This document shows, in pieces, positions 19,035 to 27,723 of a DNA stretch of 64,000 nt. The stretch comes from Flammeovirgaceae bacterium (GTDB lineage: Bacteria; Bacteroidota; Bacteroidia; Cytophagales; Cyclobacteriaceae), in NCBI GenBank assembly GCA_020635915.1, contig JACJYU010000001.1:62001-126000 (forward strand), written 5' to 3'. The translations under genes and the position numbers were made by a program. How positions within the stretch are numbered: the first letter of the stretch is position 1; every line of letters begins with the position of its first letter. A model generated the notes under the pieces. That model ran no database searches. It was given only the letters and a program-made list of their open reading frames with translations, and was not told where the DNA came from.

Positions 19035-20255
19035 CTAATTGCCTAACCATTTCATAATCATATTAACTTCCTTTTGGTACCAGGGACTTGATATTTTAGA
19101 TCCTTTGGGTCCAATATCTATTATTGTTGTAAATGGATCTTTGATTTGTCTTCTAATCCATTGGACTTGGTTTCGCATATAGTAAGCGGGATTTTTACCA
19201 TTTGCTTTAAACCAAGTTGCTCCAATTTTCTTAGCATATGGTATAACTCTTTCCGTCATCTTCTCTCCTATAACTACAATCTTTTTAGCATTCTTAGCAT
19301 ACTTAACAACTTTAACTGCTCCTCCCGGACCAATAGGTAAGTCTGGTACAGTTCCATTGACAATACCCTTAAAATCATCTGAAGGATAAATATCACTTCC
19401 AAGTGGAACAATCATTCGAACAAGCGCCTCCCAGCCACCTTGCCAGTTAAGGCCACCATCACTCCCCCCATTTGTATTGTAGCCACCAAACATCTGCCCC
19501 AGAGTAATCATCATAGGGTTGAAAACTAAAGTTGTTCCGGTAGGAATTAAATTAGTTCCATCCCAAGTGTAAGTATCTGTATAGCGCTTCAATTCACCGC
19601 CACAATAATCACATTTTACAATGTATTGGCCATTGCTGTTTCGCTCAAAATCTTTAAGAGATTTGTCACCAATTCTAATTCCAACTGGGCTGGTAATTCC
19701 GTTTACGGATGACATAAATTCAAGGTAGGCGTAACTATCAGTCCCATCCGCCCATTCCCTTTGCCCATAGTTGTTTCTCGGATTCATCAAACGACCATTA
19801 ATGAATATTGAGCTTCCTCCACCACCATCCTCGTATCCGTTGCCCTCCCCAAACTTCTTTTGCCCTGCATTTGGACTACCACCATCTGCTATTGCACCCG
19901 AAGGATCATTCCAAAATACAGGATCATTAAACGAATAATTGTAAGGCGTTAAAGAAGCGAAGCTATTTACCATTGGATCTACTCCGCTCATCCTGCCAAT
20001 GGCGGGGTCGTAGCTACGGTACATCATTTCGTAATTACTGGTGGCTTCATTCAATTCACTACCGGCATTGTACAGATATTGATTGGGTTTGGAGTCTATG
20101 CGTGTCCACGAGTCTTTGGTTTGCAAACCAAAAGCATAGTAGTTATTACTCTGCACAATTTGAGATTTTTGGTAGTTAATTTTTAAGTCATCAAAGTACA
20201 CGTAGTTGTTGCTTTCGTTTTCATAGCTCCTCCTACGCAAGGCTTCGGAGGACAA
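19035..20255 (-). CDS. T7: orphan Rhs tip with a widespread C-terminal toxin of unknown activity
   Basis: Rhs stub with YDPAIGRMSGVDPM and NDPSGA, then a CxxC pair (KCDYCGG) and a C-terminal domain with VVIGEKMTERVIPYAKKIGA, NQVQWIRRQIKD, IDIGPKGSK and SPWYQKE. This pattern (an IGE start, a W-rich middle, an IDIGP turn, an SPFY/SPWY end) is common in Rhs and other contact-dependent toxin tails, but its activity is unknown to me. The apparent N-terminus MSSEALRRR is not Rhs; it is read from a 30-bp palindromic insert (20227-20256). Confidence 0.75.
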   Translation of the reverse strand: MSSEALRRRSYENESNNYVYFDDLKINYQKSQIVQSNNYYAFGLQTKDSWTRIDSKPNQYLYNAGSELNEATSNYEMMYRSYDPAIGRMSGVDPMVNSFASLTPYNYSFNDPVFWNDPSGAIADGGSPNAGQKKFGEGNGYEDGGGGSSIFINGRLMNPRNNYGQREWADGTDSYAYLEFMSSVNGITSPVGIRIGDKSLKDFERNSNGQYIVKCDYCGGELKRYTDTYTWDGTNLIPTGTTLVFNPMMITLGQMFGGYNTNGGSDGGLNWQGGWEALVRMIVPLGSDIYPSDDFKGIVNGTVPDLPIGPGGAVKVVKYAKNAKKIVVIGEKMTERVIPYAKKIGATWFKANGKNPAYYMRNQVQWIRRQIKDPFTTIIDIGPKGSKISSPWYQKEVNMIMKWLGN

Positions 20256-20256
20256 G
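20227..20256. repeat. Palindromic insert inside the T7 Rhs stub
   Basis: CTCCTCCTACGC...GCTTCGGAGGACAAG sits between SYENE and the upstream IYIYL segment of the Rhs chain, which continues on the other side (GGTAAATATAAATATATCCGG). It breaks the frame. Related in layout (TACGCAAG loop) to 32150-32177. Confidence 0.75.
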
Positions 20257-20301
20257 TAAGGTAAATATAAATATATCCGGGCTTTTGATGGTGTCTTTTA
20301 T

Positions 20302-20329
20302 CGCAGAGTGCTATGGAGGACACTCTGCG
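20302..20329. repeat. CGCAGAGTG/CACTCTGCG palindrome at the I6/T7 border
   Basis: Nine-base arms CGCAGAGTG and CACTCTGCG around CTATGGAGGA, followed by GAGAATTTAAG. The same palindrome family occurs at 24596-24626 and 24671-24717, with a half copy at 3757-3771. It lies just downstream of the I6 stop and marks the module boundary. Confidence 0.75.
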
Positions 20330-20344
20330 GAGAATTTAAGGGGG

Positions 20345-20746
20345 TTACCAAAATAGACCAACAAGAATAAGTGGTATCCATGAAATAAAAATGCATGCTA
20401 CTACTAGGAAACCATTAACTGTTTTTCGAAGCTGGGATTCGTTCGCCCAATGCTCCTTCAATTCCTCATATCTTCCATCATATAAATGATAATTACCTAC
20501 ATAAACTGCCACAAGGATAACAACTCCAATAAAAGACGCAACCTTTGCATAGGTTGCAGTTTCTGTTCTTTCAAGAAATAGTCGTGAAATCAAAACCAAT
20601 AAACCGCCAAACCAAAACATTTCAATCATAGTAATTGCAGCAATGGCAGTACCTTCACCCATACTTCCACTTTTCAAATAGATATCGGTAATCCTAAAAT
20701 AAATGTAGTCAAAGAAAAACCAACGTTTCCTTACCTTATATCTCAT
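20345..20746 (-). CDS. I6: polytopic membrane immunity protein (family B partner)
   Basis: 133 residues with about four hydrophobic segments (EMFWFGGLLVLISRLF, FIGVVILVAVYVG, FLVVACIFISWIPLILVG) and a basic N-terminus. Starts 4 bases after T6. Same family as I12 and I15 (shared YIYFRI/YIFYRV N-terminal signature, charged loop ending in LR). Inferred inner-membrane immunity. Confidence 0.65.
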   Translation of the reverse strand: MRYKVRKRWFFFDYIYFRITDIYLKSGSMGEGTAIAAITMIEMFWFGGLLVLISRLFLERTETATYAKVASFIGVVILVAVYVGNYHLYDGRYEELKEHWANESQLRKTVNGFLVVACIFISWIPLILVGLFW

Positions 20747-20749
20747 GAC

Positions 20750-22357
20750 TCAATGATTAGATTGATAATCATATCCTACGCCTATTCGATCTGTAATAGA
20801 CACACCACTGTAAAAATAAGTACCTACATCCATTGCCGTATAAATTATTCCTATGGTACCAGTAAAAACCATTCCTCCCACAAAAACAGATTTCACAATA
20901 TCACCTCCCGATAATCCATCACTATCATATGCTCCTTCAATTAAAGTTGCAAATGCCCCCGCAACACCAATTACTTTCCCAATATTCGAAAGGTATTTTG
21001 CGCTTTTTAATGCAGTTGCCCTGACAGTTTTTGCAGATAAATAATAATTACCCACTGCAATTCTAGACTCAAGTCTTAACCCTGCCCCAGTAGCAGCAGT
21101 CACCATCCCCACGCCAGTTAAACTACCGGATGGACTAATCATATCGGAAGTTGTATTCGTTAACTCTGGATGAACAAAAGCAGTAAGAAAATACCAACCT
21201 AGCCAGGGTTTATCTTTACCGACTCGCTCATTTGCATGTGACGTCCAGAGCAATGTTCCAGTAATAGGTGACCCTCGCTCACCAAATAGTGTGCCTTCCT
21301 CATTGCCCCAAAGCTGCCCTTCTTCCCCAAGGTAAAGTGATGTTGTATAAGGAGTTAGTGTCTGGCCTCCCTTAAAGCCTTGGTTGCCTGTAAAGGCCCT
21401 AACCCAATTTCGCGCATTGATTTCCCCCCAGGTCGGGGCATAATCATGGGTGCCAGCCCCATACTTCACAAATCCCCCGCCATACGTTGCTGCATTCCAG
21501 TTACTCCCATACACGCCATTAGATTGACCACCACCGTCCTGAGGCCCTTTATCCCGCCAACATCCACAGCCTCCCATGCTCGCCCATTCATACTCTGCTC
21601 CAGTTGGGTCATTGTAATAAATAGGATCGTTCATAGAATAATTGTATGGCGTCATTGAGGCATACTTATTCACCATGGGATCCACCCCACTCATCCTGCC
21701 AATGGCCGGGTCGTAGCCGCGGTAGGCCATCTCATAGCTGCCGGTGGCATCGTTCAGCTCGCTGCCCGCATTGTATAAATATTGGTTTGGTTTGGTATCT
21801 ATGCGTGTCCAGCTGTTACTTGTTTGCAAACCAAAGGGGTAGTAGTTGTTGCTCTGCACCACTTTTGATTTCGTGTAGGCCACTTTCAAATCATCAAAGT
21901 ACACCCAGTTGTTGCTTTCGTTCTCATAGCTCAGGTAAATATAGATATAACCGGGCTTTTTTATGGTGATGGCATGGTCAAATTGAACCAAGGTTTTATT
22001 GTAGTAGGCAGAGGAGGGCACGGCCTCCCATCCATAGTCGTCATGTTGGTAGAGGGTGTCGAACCCATTTAATTCATCGAAGAAAAGATAGTTCAGGTAG
22101 GCGGCAGGCGTGCCGTCACCCCGGTTGCCGCCCAATCCCAACACCCCCAGCGCCTCATTGAAGGTGTCGTAAATGGCTTGGCTTTCGCCCCCGCCCCCGT
22201 TGGCCCCGCCAAAGGCCCCGGCCATGGCCGCCAGGCCGGTGCTGGATGTGCCGTAGCCGCTGCTGTTTTCATGGTAGGCATACACTGAGGGTTCAACCGT
22301 GTCACCAGGGTATACGCGTAGCATGATACCCGGACCGGAAGGTGTTGTCTGATTCAT
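20750..22357 (-). CDS. T6: orphan Rhs tip with family B membrane-active-type C-terminus
   Basis: Long stub from MNQTTPSGPGIMLRV through YDPAIGRMSGVDPM and NDPTGAEYEW. The Rhs frame is open slightly upstream (TANQNSGSKVYK) but runs into a foreign small gene (22354-22620). The effector part ends in a hydrophobic region with two or three helices (NIGKVIGVAGAFATLIEG, SVFVGGMVFTGTIGIIYT). Parts of the stub and linker are markedly more GC-rich than the tip. Membrane disruption is inferred from the tail and from the membrane immunity I6. Confidence 0.75.
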   Translation of the reverse strand: MNQTTPSGPGIMLRVYPGDTVEPSVYAYHENSSGYGTSSTGLAAMAGAFGGANGGGGESQAIYDTFNEALGVLGLGGNRGDGTPAAYLNYLFFDELNGFDTLYQHDDYGWEAVPSSAYYNKTLVQFDHAITIKKPGYIYIYLSYENESNNWVYFDDLKVAYTKSKVVQSNNYYPFGLQTSNSWTRIDTKPNQYLYNAGSELNDATGSYEMAYRGYDPAIGRMSGVDPMVNKYASMTPYNYSMNDPIYYNDPTGAEYEWASMGGCGCWRDKGPQDGGGQSNGVYGSNWNAATYGGGFVKYGAGTHDYAPTWGEINARNWVRAFTGNQGFKGGQTLTPYTTSLYLGEEGQLWGNEEGTLFGERGSPITGTLLWTSHANERVGKDKPWLGWYFLTAFVHPELTNTTSDMISPSGSLTGVGMVTAATGAGLRLESRIAVGNYYLSAKTVRATALKSAKYLSNIGKVIGVAGAFATLIEGAYDSDGLSGGDIVKSVFVGGMVFTGTIGIIYTAMDVGTYFYSGVSITDRIGVGYDYQSNH

Positions 22358-22620
22358 TTTATAAACTTTGCTTCCACTATTTTGGTTTGCAGTTTAGCCT
22401 GTGTGTTACTGGCTGATTGATTGATCGAATCGTATTTGTTTTTGAAACTAGCATAATTTGATTCTGTTTGCTGACGGATGGAATCCAATTGACTGAGTCT
22501 TGCAGCAATCGTACTATCAGGTTGGTTGAGTGCAGTGGAATCATTAGCCATCTGAGCATGCAGAGGAAAATAAAGCAGCTGTAGGGTGAAGAGGGTTAAT
22601 ATGTGGAAACAATAATTCAA
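22354..22620 (-). pseudogene. Secreted coiled-coil protein fragment fused out of frame to the T6 stub
   Basis: 88 residues: a signal peptide (ILTLFTLQLLYFPLHAQ) then a heptad-like helix (RLSQLDSIRQQTESNYASF). The last codons (KIVEAKFIK) overlap, in another frame, the Rhs sequence NSGSKVYKMNQ. This looks like the 5' end of an unrelated gene joined to the Rhs stub by recombination. It could still provide a promoter and ribosome entry for T6. Confidence 0.55.
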
Positions 22621-22630
22621 AATGTTTTAT

Positions 22631-22703
22631 CAAAGTTTAGTGCCATCAACTTAGGCATCAGCCTCACACATGCCACCTCACTGCCGGAAGACTCGCGCCA
22701 GTT
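22631..22703. repeat. Module-border repeat, most complete diverged copy
   Basis: On the plus strand CAAAGTTTAGTGCC...ACTTAGGCATCAGCCTC...CTGCCGGAAGACTCGCGCCAG. Diverged copies lie at 13219-13294, 15834-15909 (inside the 315-bp repeat), 32399-32448, and a short one at 3724-3748. It sits between an immunity stop and the next Rhs stub. Part of the otherwise gene-free stretch 22621-22798, which also holds an ACTCTCTACGGAGAAG fragment of the CTCCGCAGA family. Confidence 0.7.
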
Positions 22704-22798
22704 ACTATCTCATAGATAGGATCTCTTTAAACCGCAAGAGTACCGAAACAGACTCTCTACGGAGAAGTAAAAGCCAGCACAGAATACATTACAACCTA

Positions 22799-23185
22799 TT
22801 ATTTAATATCCCTAATACTTTTCCATCCCGACCTTGGCGGAACTATATGTTCTGGAATTGGCTGGTTAAGATATATATCATTAATTAAAGGATCCTCAGA
22901 AGAAAACTTTAGTAAGTACCTTCCATTGGGAACCTTGGCATCATATAAATAATCTGAAATACCACTATATCTAACATTATTAAAATAAAACTCGTATGAT
23001 ACTCCTCTACCACCTTTGGCAACTAGTGTAAATTTTAAAGTAGTCGCTACTGTATATCTTCCATGAATTTTTAATTCATCATTATGTTCACGATTAATAA
23101 AATAACTCGCTAATAGTAAAGCGAAGATCAGCGTAATGCCAACAATAGTCTTAATCTTATTCCTCCTACCAATTCTAGTTCCCAT
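22799..23185 (-). CDS. I5: single-pass membrane immunity protein (family A partner)
   Basis: ATG at 23185 (MGTRIGRRNKIK) overlaps the end of T5 by 11 bases, exactly as I9 overlaps T9. One transmembrane helix (ITLIFALLLASYFI) and a soluble domain nearly the same as I9. The longer frame to 23221 runs inside the toxin and is not needed. Inferred immunity to T5; cross-protection with T9 is plausible. Confidence 0.7.
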   Translation of the reverse strand: MGTRIGRRNKIKTIVGITLIFALLLASYFINREHNDELKIHGRYTVATTLKFTLVAKGGRGVSYEFYFNNVRYSGISDYLYDAKVPNGRYLLKFSSEDPLINDIYLNQPIPEHIVPPRSGWKSIRDIK

Positions 23186-24554
23186 TTCCATATAAGTCCG
23201 ATGCGATATCAGCCATGCCACCGCTTATTATACTTATGCCTTTTGAACTTGCCCATGTATATACAGTAGCCCGATATGCTGTAGTTGCTGGTGAAAAACC
23301 ATTAGATAACAATGATCTTCCAGACCACAATGAAGCCGCAGCCACGCTTCTCGATGCGCTATTTAATCCACTAAAAATGCCATTAATCCCTCCACTAATC
23401 AATACGTCTGTAACTGAGCGACCTCCATTGACAATATTAAGAGAATTTCCATTAAGGGTTGTTGCAAAAGCAGAGGACAGCATACCATTCCTTACCATTG
23501 TATTGAATTTCATACTTGGGCTTGCAAATGAAAGTGAGAGTGAGGTGATATTTATTTGTCCAATAGATGATTTTAAACTATTTCCGCTAACTAAGCTAAC
23601 TGTTAATTGAGAACCAGCATCAACAAGAGTACTCATGACTCTGCTGCTTAATGCAGCTTTCCCAACAAGTCCACCTCCTCCCATCAAGCCACCACTGGAA
23701 ACAAAAGCCAGCAAACCAGCCCCAAAAGGATTCTCAGCAAAAGCTTGCCCTGCAGAATGTACTGCTTGCGTAACCTCATTGCTAAGTGCTCGATAATGTG
23801 ATGAGCTACCTCTATTTGAACGCCAAACTGACCCTGCCCCTTCATTCCAAGTATCCAATGAGCTGAATAAATCTTTATAGACAATCCTACTAGCCGTTAC
23901 AATTACCATATCATTAGAAAAATATGTAACAGGAGTAAATCCACTATCCATGCCAGTATCAACTGTTGTAATACCATTATCCCAGTCCACTACAAACATT
24001 ACACCACCAAAATAATAAGTTCCTACTCCCGTAAACCCTCCATTACCATACATATCATTACTACCCCCACAGGAACAATCCTCGTTTTCTTCTTTTTTTG
24101 AGTTGGAATTTGCATTACCGTTATCCGCTATCGCCCCAGAAGGATCATTCCAATACATCGGGTCATTGAATGAATAATTATAAGGAGTCAAGGAAGCAAA
24201 ACTATTTACCATCGGATCAACACCACTCATCCTGCCAATGGCCGGGTCGTAGCTTCGGTACATCATCTCGTAGTTATTAGTAGCTTCGTTCAGCTCACTG
24301 CCTGCATTGTATAAATACTGGTTGGGTTGAGTAGCCATCCGTGTCCATGAGTCTTTGGTTTGCAAACCAAATGCGTAGTAATTACTGGTTTGTACCACTT
24401 TTGATTTAGTATACTTTACTTTCAGGTCGTCAAAATACACCCAGTTGTTGCTTTCGTTTTCATAGCTAAGATACACATAAATATAACCTGGCTTGTCAAT
24501 GGTAATAGGATTAAAAGCCAGTAGCTCTTGATTGTAGTAAGCACTGGCAGTCAC
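23175..24554 (-). CDS. T5: orphan Rhs tip, family A effector
   Basis: Rhs stub open upstream to about 24588 (TTQDDDSGFKKVTAS), where a palindrome replaces it; GTG at 24554 is the first start. Contains YDPAIGRMSGVDPM, NDPSGA, linker CSCGGSND, and the family A effector (GTYYFGGVMFVVDW, LDTWNEGAGSVWRSNRG, GQINITSLSLSFASPSMKF, DLYGNGN). It is a close paralogue of T9 and shares its first half with T11. Membrane action inferred. Confidence 0.75.
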   Translation of the reverse strand: MTASAYYNQELLAFNPITIDKPGYIYVYLSYENESNNWVYFDDLKVKYTKSKVVQTSNYYAFGLQTKDSWTRMATQPNQYLYNAGSELNEATNNYEMMYRSYDPAIGRMSGVDPMVNSFASLTPYNYSFNDPMYWNDPSGAIADNGNANSNSKKEENEDCSCGGSNDMYGNGGFTGVGTYYFGGVMFVVDWDNGITTVDTGMDSGFTPVTYFSNDMVIVTASRIVYKDLFSSLDTWNEGAGSVWRSNRGSSSHYRALSNEVTQAVHSAGQAFAENPFGAGLLAFVSSGGLMGGGGLVGKAALSSRVMSTLVDAGSQLTVSLVSGNSLKSSIGQINITSLSLSFASPSMKFNTMVRNGMLSSAFATTLNGNSLNIVNGGRSVTDVLISGGINGIFSGLNSASRSVAAASLWSGRSLLSNGFSPATTAYRATVYTWASSKGISIISGGMADIASDLYGNGN

Positions 24555-24595
24555 CTTTTTAAATCCTGAATCGTCATCCTGCGTTGTTTTTTTTT

Positions 24596-24717
24596 CTCCG
24601 CAGAGTCTCTCGAAGAGGACTCTGCGCTTATTTTGATGTATGTGGATTTATTTGTGTCCGATTCTTTTGCCGACAGAGTCCGCCCCCCTCAGCCCTACGT
24701 GGGGAGACTCTGCGGAG
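24596..24717. repeat. Two CTCCGCAGA-type palindromes at the I4/T5 border
   Basis: First: CTCCGCAGAGTC...GACTCTGCG (24596-24626). Second: GACAGAGTC...GACTCTGCGGAGAATTAAG (24671-24722). Together with the bases between them they fill the gap between the I4 region and the T5 stub and coincide with the loss of Rhs homology. Confidence 0.75.
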
Positions 24718-24768
24718 AATTAAGGAGTGTATCCTTTGATACCTAAGCCCGGATAACTCTTACTGCCT

Positions 24769-25314
24769 TTATCGGAATACTCCCTTATCATAGCTCTCAA
24801 CTTTTTGAATGGTTCCGTCAGGATTCCAATATTTCCACGTACCCACAGGAATGCCCTCTTCGTAATAGATTTCACTTTCAATCTGACCATTCTCAAACCA
24901 TGTAATCCATTGACCATGCATTTTACATCTTCTATAGGAAACTTGACTCATTTGTTTCCCATCAGGATACAATAGAATGGCTTTCCCAGTACAATCCTTT
25001 ATTGTTTGCTTTCCAGAATCATCCCATGCCTTAAGGTCAATTAATTCACCTTCATCATTATATGAAGCCTCGCTCAGAAGTTGGCCATTTAAGTACCAAT
25101 ATTTCCAAGAGCCCGTCATCTTTCCATTTTTGTAAATGCCTTGAGCTCTCAATTGACCGCTTTCATAAAAGGCTTCATATTCTCCATTAAGGGTGTTGTT
25201 CTTTAACGGAATTTGTTCCTTCAATTGACCATTGTCAAAGTACTCTTTCTTTTGTTCCTGTGCAGAACATGAAATTAAGAGCCCAACGATGAATAATAAT
25301 CTAATCAATTTCAT
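24769..25314 (-). CDS. I4: YwqK/MORN-repeat lipoprotein, candidate immunity
   Basis: 181 residues with a lipoprotein signal (LLFIVGLLISCSAQ) and at least five MORN-2 type repeats (YFDNGQLKEQ, YESGQLRAQG, YLNGQLLSEA, FENGQIESEI). This is the YwqK family, often annotated as toxin-antitoxin associated. It begins 7 bases behind the stop of T4. The neighbour I3 is of the same family, so two adjacent stubless modules carry the same type of partner. Confidence 0.7.
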   Translation of the reverse strand: MKLIRLLFIVGLLISCSAQEQKKEYFDNGQLKEQIPLKNNTLNGEYEAFYESGQLRAQGIYKNGKMTGSWKYWYLNGQLLSEASYNDEGELIDLKAWDDSGKQTIKDCTGKAILLYPDGKQMSQVSYRRCKMHGQWITWFENGQIESEIYYEEGIPVGTWKYWNPDGTIQKVESYDKGVFR

Positions 25315-25754
25315 GATGTCCTACTTTGGCCCTAATTGATTTTTGTGTGGATGATTTGGATCAACTGGATCACCTGGTATCCAAGTGCTGTATATTCGAA
25401 CTCTCACGTTGACCGCATCGCTTATTTGCGAGTCAAGCCCAAATTGCCATAGCATAGGAGAATAGTCAAACCGATAAAAATCAAATGACTTAGTCTGACC
25501 TGGGGCTAAAAGTTGTTGGGAATACGAATCCCCTGAATAGACCTTTCTTTCTGTGCCTAACCATGTTTTCTCTTTGTAATATCTTGACTGATCCTCTAAA
25601 TCAATCACAACTCCAAGAATGTTCATATTTGTAAGCTCAATACGAACATGCTGACCGCCTAGGAATTTAAAATCTCCAGATTCCGTCTTGTAAGCTCCCC
25701 CGAAAATAGGACAGTTTTGAATTAGACAAAAGGTCTAACTTTAAACTGTTAAAA

Positions 25755-26021
25755 ATGAAAAGAACAAGATTTACCGAAGCCCAGGTTTTCAACATTCTCA
25801 AGGAGTATGATGCGGGCAAAAACATCCAGGATATTGCCCGTGATAACGGAGTGTCCAAAGCCACTATTTACAACTGGAAGGCCAAGTACGGAGGCATGGA
25901 GATGAACGAACTCAAAAGAATGAAGGAGCTTGAGGAAGAAAACCGTAAGCTCAAGCATATGTATGCCGATTTGGCGCTGGACAACAAGATGCTCAAAGAG
26001 GTCTTGGGAAAAAAGTTCTGA
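25755..26021 (+). CDS. IS3-family transposase OrfA
   Basis: 88 residues with a helix-turn-helix (IQDIARDNGVSKATIYNWK) and a coiled-coil C-terminus. Begins MKRTRFTEAQVF, typical of the IS407-like branch of IS3, in line with the 4-bp target duplication. Ends at a slippery A AAA AAG. Confidence 0.92.
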   Translation: MKRTRFTEAQVFNILKEYDAGKNIQDIARDNGVSKATIYNWKAKYGGMEMNELKRMKELEEENRKLKHMYADLALDNKMLKEVLGKKF

Positions 26022-26044
26022 GGCCCGCTGAGAAGCGAACCGGT

Positions 26045-26914
26045 GTGGATCATTTGAGAGCGGCTTTTCAAGTTAGCCTCGGTCGGGCCTGTGATGTGAT
26101 GGACCTCTCACGTTCGGTTTACTACTACCAAAGTAAAAAGGACGATCATGCGGTGATTGAAAAACTTCAGGACTTAGCGGAAAAACGGCCTACCGAGGGT
26201 TTTTGGAAAATGTATTTCAGGATTAGGAAAGAAGGACTGTTGTGGAACCATAAACGCATTCATCGGGTGTATAAATATTTGAAGCTAAACCTGAAAAGAA
26301 AAGGTAAAAGAAGGTTACCGGCACGGATTCTTCAACCTTTGGAAGCTGTTAGTCATATCAATGCAAGCTGGTCGATGGATTTTATGAGCGATTCTCTTCT
26401 ATCAGGCCGCAAGTTTAGGGTACTCAACTTGCTAGACGACTTTAATCGTGAGGCGCTTGCTATTGAAGTAGACACTTCGCTACGTGCCGAGCGTGTTGTC
26501 CGGGTACTTGAGCAAGTCATCCAGTGGAGAGGTAAACCAAAACGAATCAGGGTTGACAATGGTCCTGAATTCATCTCAAGCAAACTCTGCTTATGGTGTG
26601 AAGAACGTTCCATCCAGCTTCAGTTTATTCAACCAGGTAAGCCTACACAGAATGCATATATCGAGCGTTTCAATGGGAGTTTTCGCAGAGATGTTCTAGA
26701 TGCTTATCTATTTGAATCACTAATCCAAGTGAGAATACTGGCTGATGAATGGATGAATGATTACAACTACGACCGTCCACATGATGCACTCGAGGGGCGC
26801 AGTCCTGCGGACATGCTGGTTGTGGATTTATGGAAAACTCGAAACGAGTTTCCCACAAACCCACAACCGGTTACAACAACAATGAATAAATTTTCTAATT
26901 TAGAGCTGTCCTAA
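26045..26914 (+). CDS. IS3-family transposase OrfB
   Basis: 289 residues with the DDE core: WSMDFMSDSL, RIRVDNGPEF, NAYIERFNGSFRRDVLDA, then YNYDRPHDAL. Full length. Read from GTG at 26045 or, more likely, as an OrfAB fusion after a -1 shift at 26009-26015. Confidence 0.92.
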   Translation: MDHLRAAFQVSLGRACDVMDLSRSVYYYQSKKDDHAVIEKLQDLAEKRPTEGFWKMYFRIRKEGLLWNHKRIHRVYKYLKLNLKRKGKRRLPARILQPLEAVSHINASWSMDFMSDSLLSGRKFRVLNLLDDFNREALAIEVDTSLRAERVVRVLEQVIQWRGKPKRIRVDNGPEFISSKLCLWCEERSIQLQFIQPGKPTQNAYIERFNGSFRRDVLDAYLFESLIQVRILADEWMNDYNYDRPHDALEGRSPADMLVVDLWKTRNEFPTNPQPVTTTMNKFSNLELS

Positions 26915-27012
26915 AAAAGGGGAGCTTACAGTCTTGAAGTCCCCGTCCTTAATAAGTGTAGTTGATGTGAGTAATCTTAAGCCTGGGTCTCCTCCGGTTT
27001 GTTCTCCTTCCT

Positions 27013-27723
27013 CTACTTAACAAAAAAAGTATGTCGAAACGGTATAACCATAACACTATCAATATCCCCATTCTTAACTAGTAAATCTAAAGCAACTCCT
27101 TCCACTAAATTCTCTCCTTCCTTAGTGGCCTTTACATTTATCAATGAAGTCAAGCTATCTTTTCGAGGCAAAAATTCATATCGGAGTATGTTCTTATCTC
27201 TTGGGTCTCCAATGATAATCTTAGTGGAATTATATTGTCTGTTTCCTAATCTGATCTCAGCACTATACTCTTCTCCTACATTGATAGTATCCTTCTTGGC
27301 TATGAAAAGCACTCTTTTAGATTCAAAGGTTGTATCCCTCTTGCCATCTGTTCTATAGGCTTTAAAATCAAATACCTTTCCATTCTCATTTCTGAATTCC
27401 TCAGTATGTAAAACTCCATTCTCAAAGTAGTGCTTAGTTGTGCCAGTCTCAACCCCATTTTTAAAAGTTCCTTCTACTTCTATGTTACCATTTTCATAGT
27501 AGTAAATAAATTCTCCCTCAGCCTCTCCATTTTCAAAATAGGCTTCTGATTGAAGCTTTCCACTTTCAAAATAGCCTCTTGCCTTACCATTTCTGACTCC
27601 ATTCTTAAGCTCAAATTCCTGGCTAATATTATCTCCTTTCTCTGAATAATAGTAGACTTCTTTTTCCTGCTGGCAAGCACAAAATAGGAAGGATATAATA
27701 ATGAATGTTAGAATTTTCTTCAT
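27013..27723 (-). CDS. I3: YwqK/MORN-repeat lipoprotein, candidate immunity
   Basis: 236 residues: lipoprotein signal (IIISFLFCACQQEKEVYY), several MORN-2 repeats (YFESGKLQSEAYFENG, YYENGNIEVEG, YFENGVLHTEE), then a beta-rich C-terminal domain of about 100 residues not present in I4. Its ATG overlaps the T3 stop (TAATG). The stop is immediately followed, in another frame, by the QTGG junction of T4. Confidence 0.7.
   Translation of the reverse strand: MKKILTFIIISFLFCACQQEKEVYYYSEKGDNISQEFELKNGVRNGKARGYFESGKLQSEAYFENGEAEGEFIYYYENGNIEVEGTFKNGVETGTTKHYFENGVLHTEEFRNENGKVFDFKAYRTDGKRDTTFESKRVLFIAKKDTINVGEEYSAEIRLGNRQYNSTKIIIGDPRDKNILRYEFLPRKDSLTSLINVKATKEGENLVEGVALDLLVKNGDIDSVMVIPFRHTFFVK

Larger units (their letters stand above)
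25689..26930 (+). mobile_element. IS3-family insertion sequence, second type (1242 bp)
   Basis: Ends TGTAAGCTCCCC and GGGGAGCTTACA are inverted repeats extending imperfectly through TAGGACAG. Flanked by a 4-bp duplication GTCT (25685-25688 and 26931-26934). Carries orfA and orfB with a slippery A AAA AAG at 26009-26015. Unlike the element at 4092 and 27914. Inserted into T4, opposite to the array. Confidence 0.92.
25321..27016 (-). pseudogene. T4: stubless toxin module split by an IS3-family element
   Basis: The 5' part starts after the I3 stop as VEEGEQTGGDPGLRLL and runs to GDFKT. The 3' part continues ESGDFKFLGGQHVRIEL to NQLGPK and the stop at 25321. Removing 25689-26930 and one GTCT duplication restores one frame across GDFKTESGDFKF. 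The protein has no Rhs core or start codon. The downstream part looks beta-rich, with NVRVRIYSTW near the end. Activity not recognised. Partner is I4. Confidence 0.75.
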
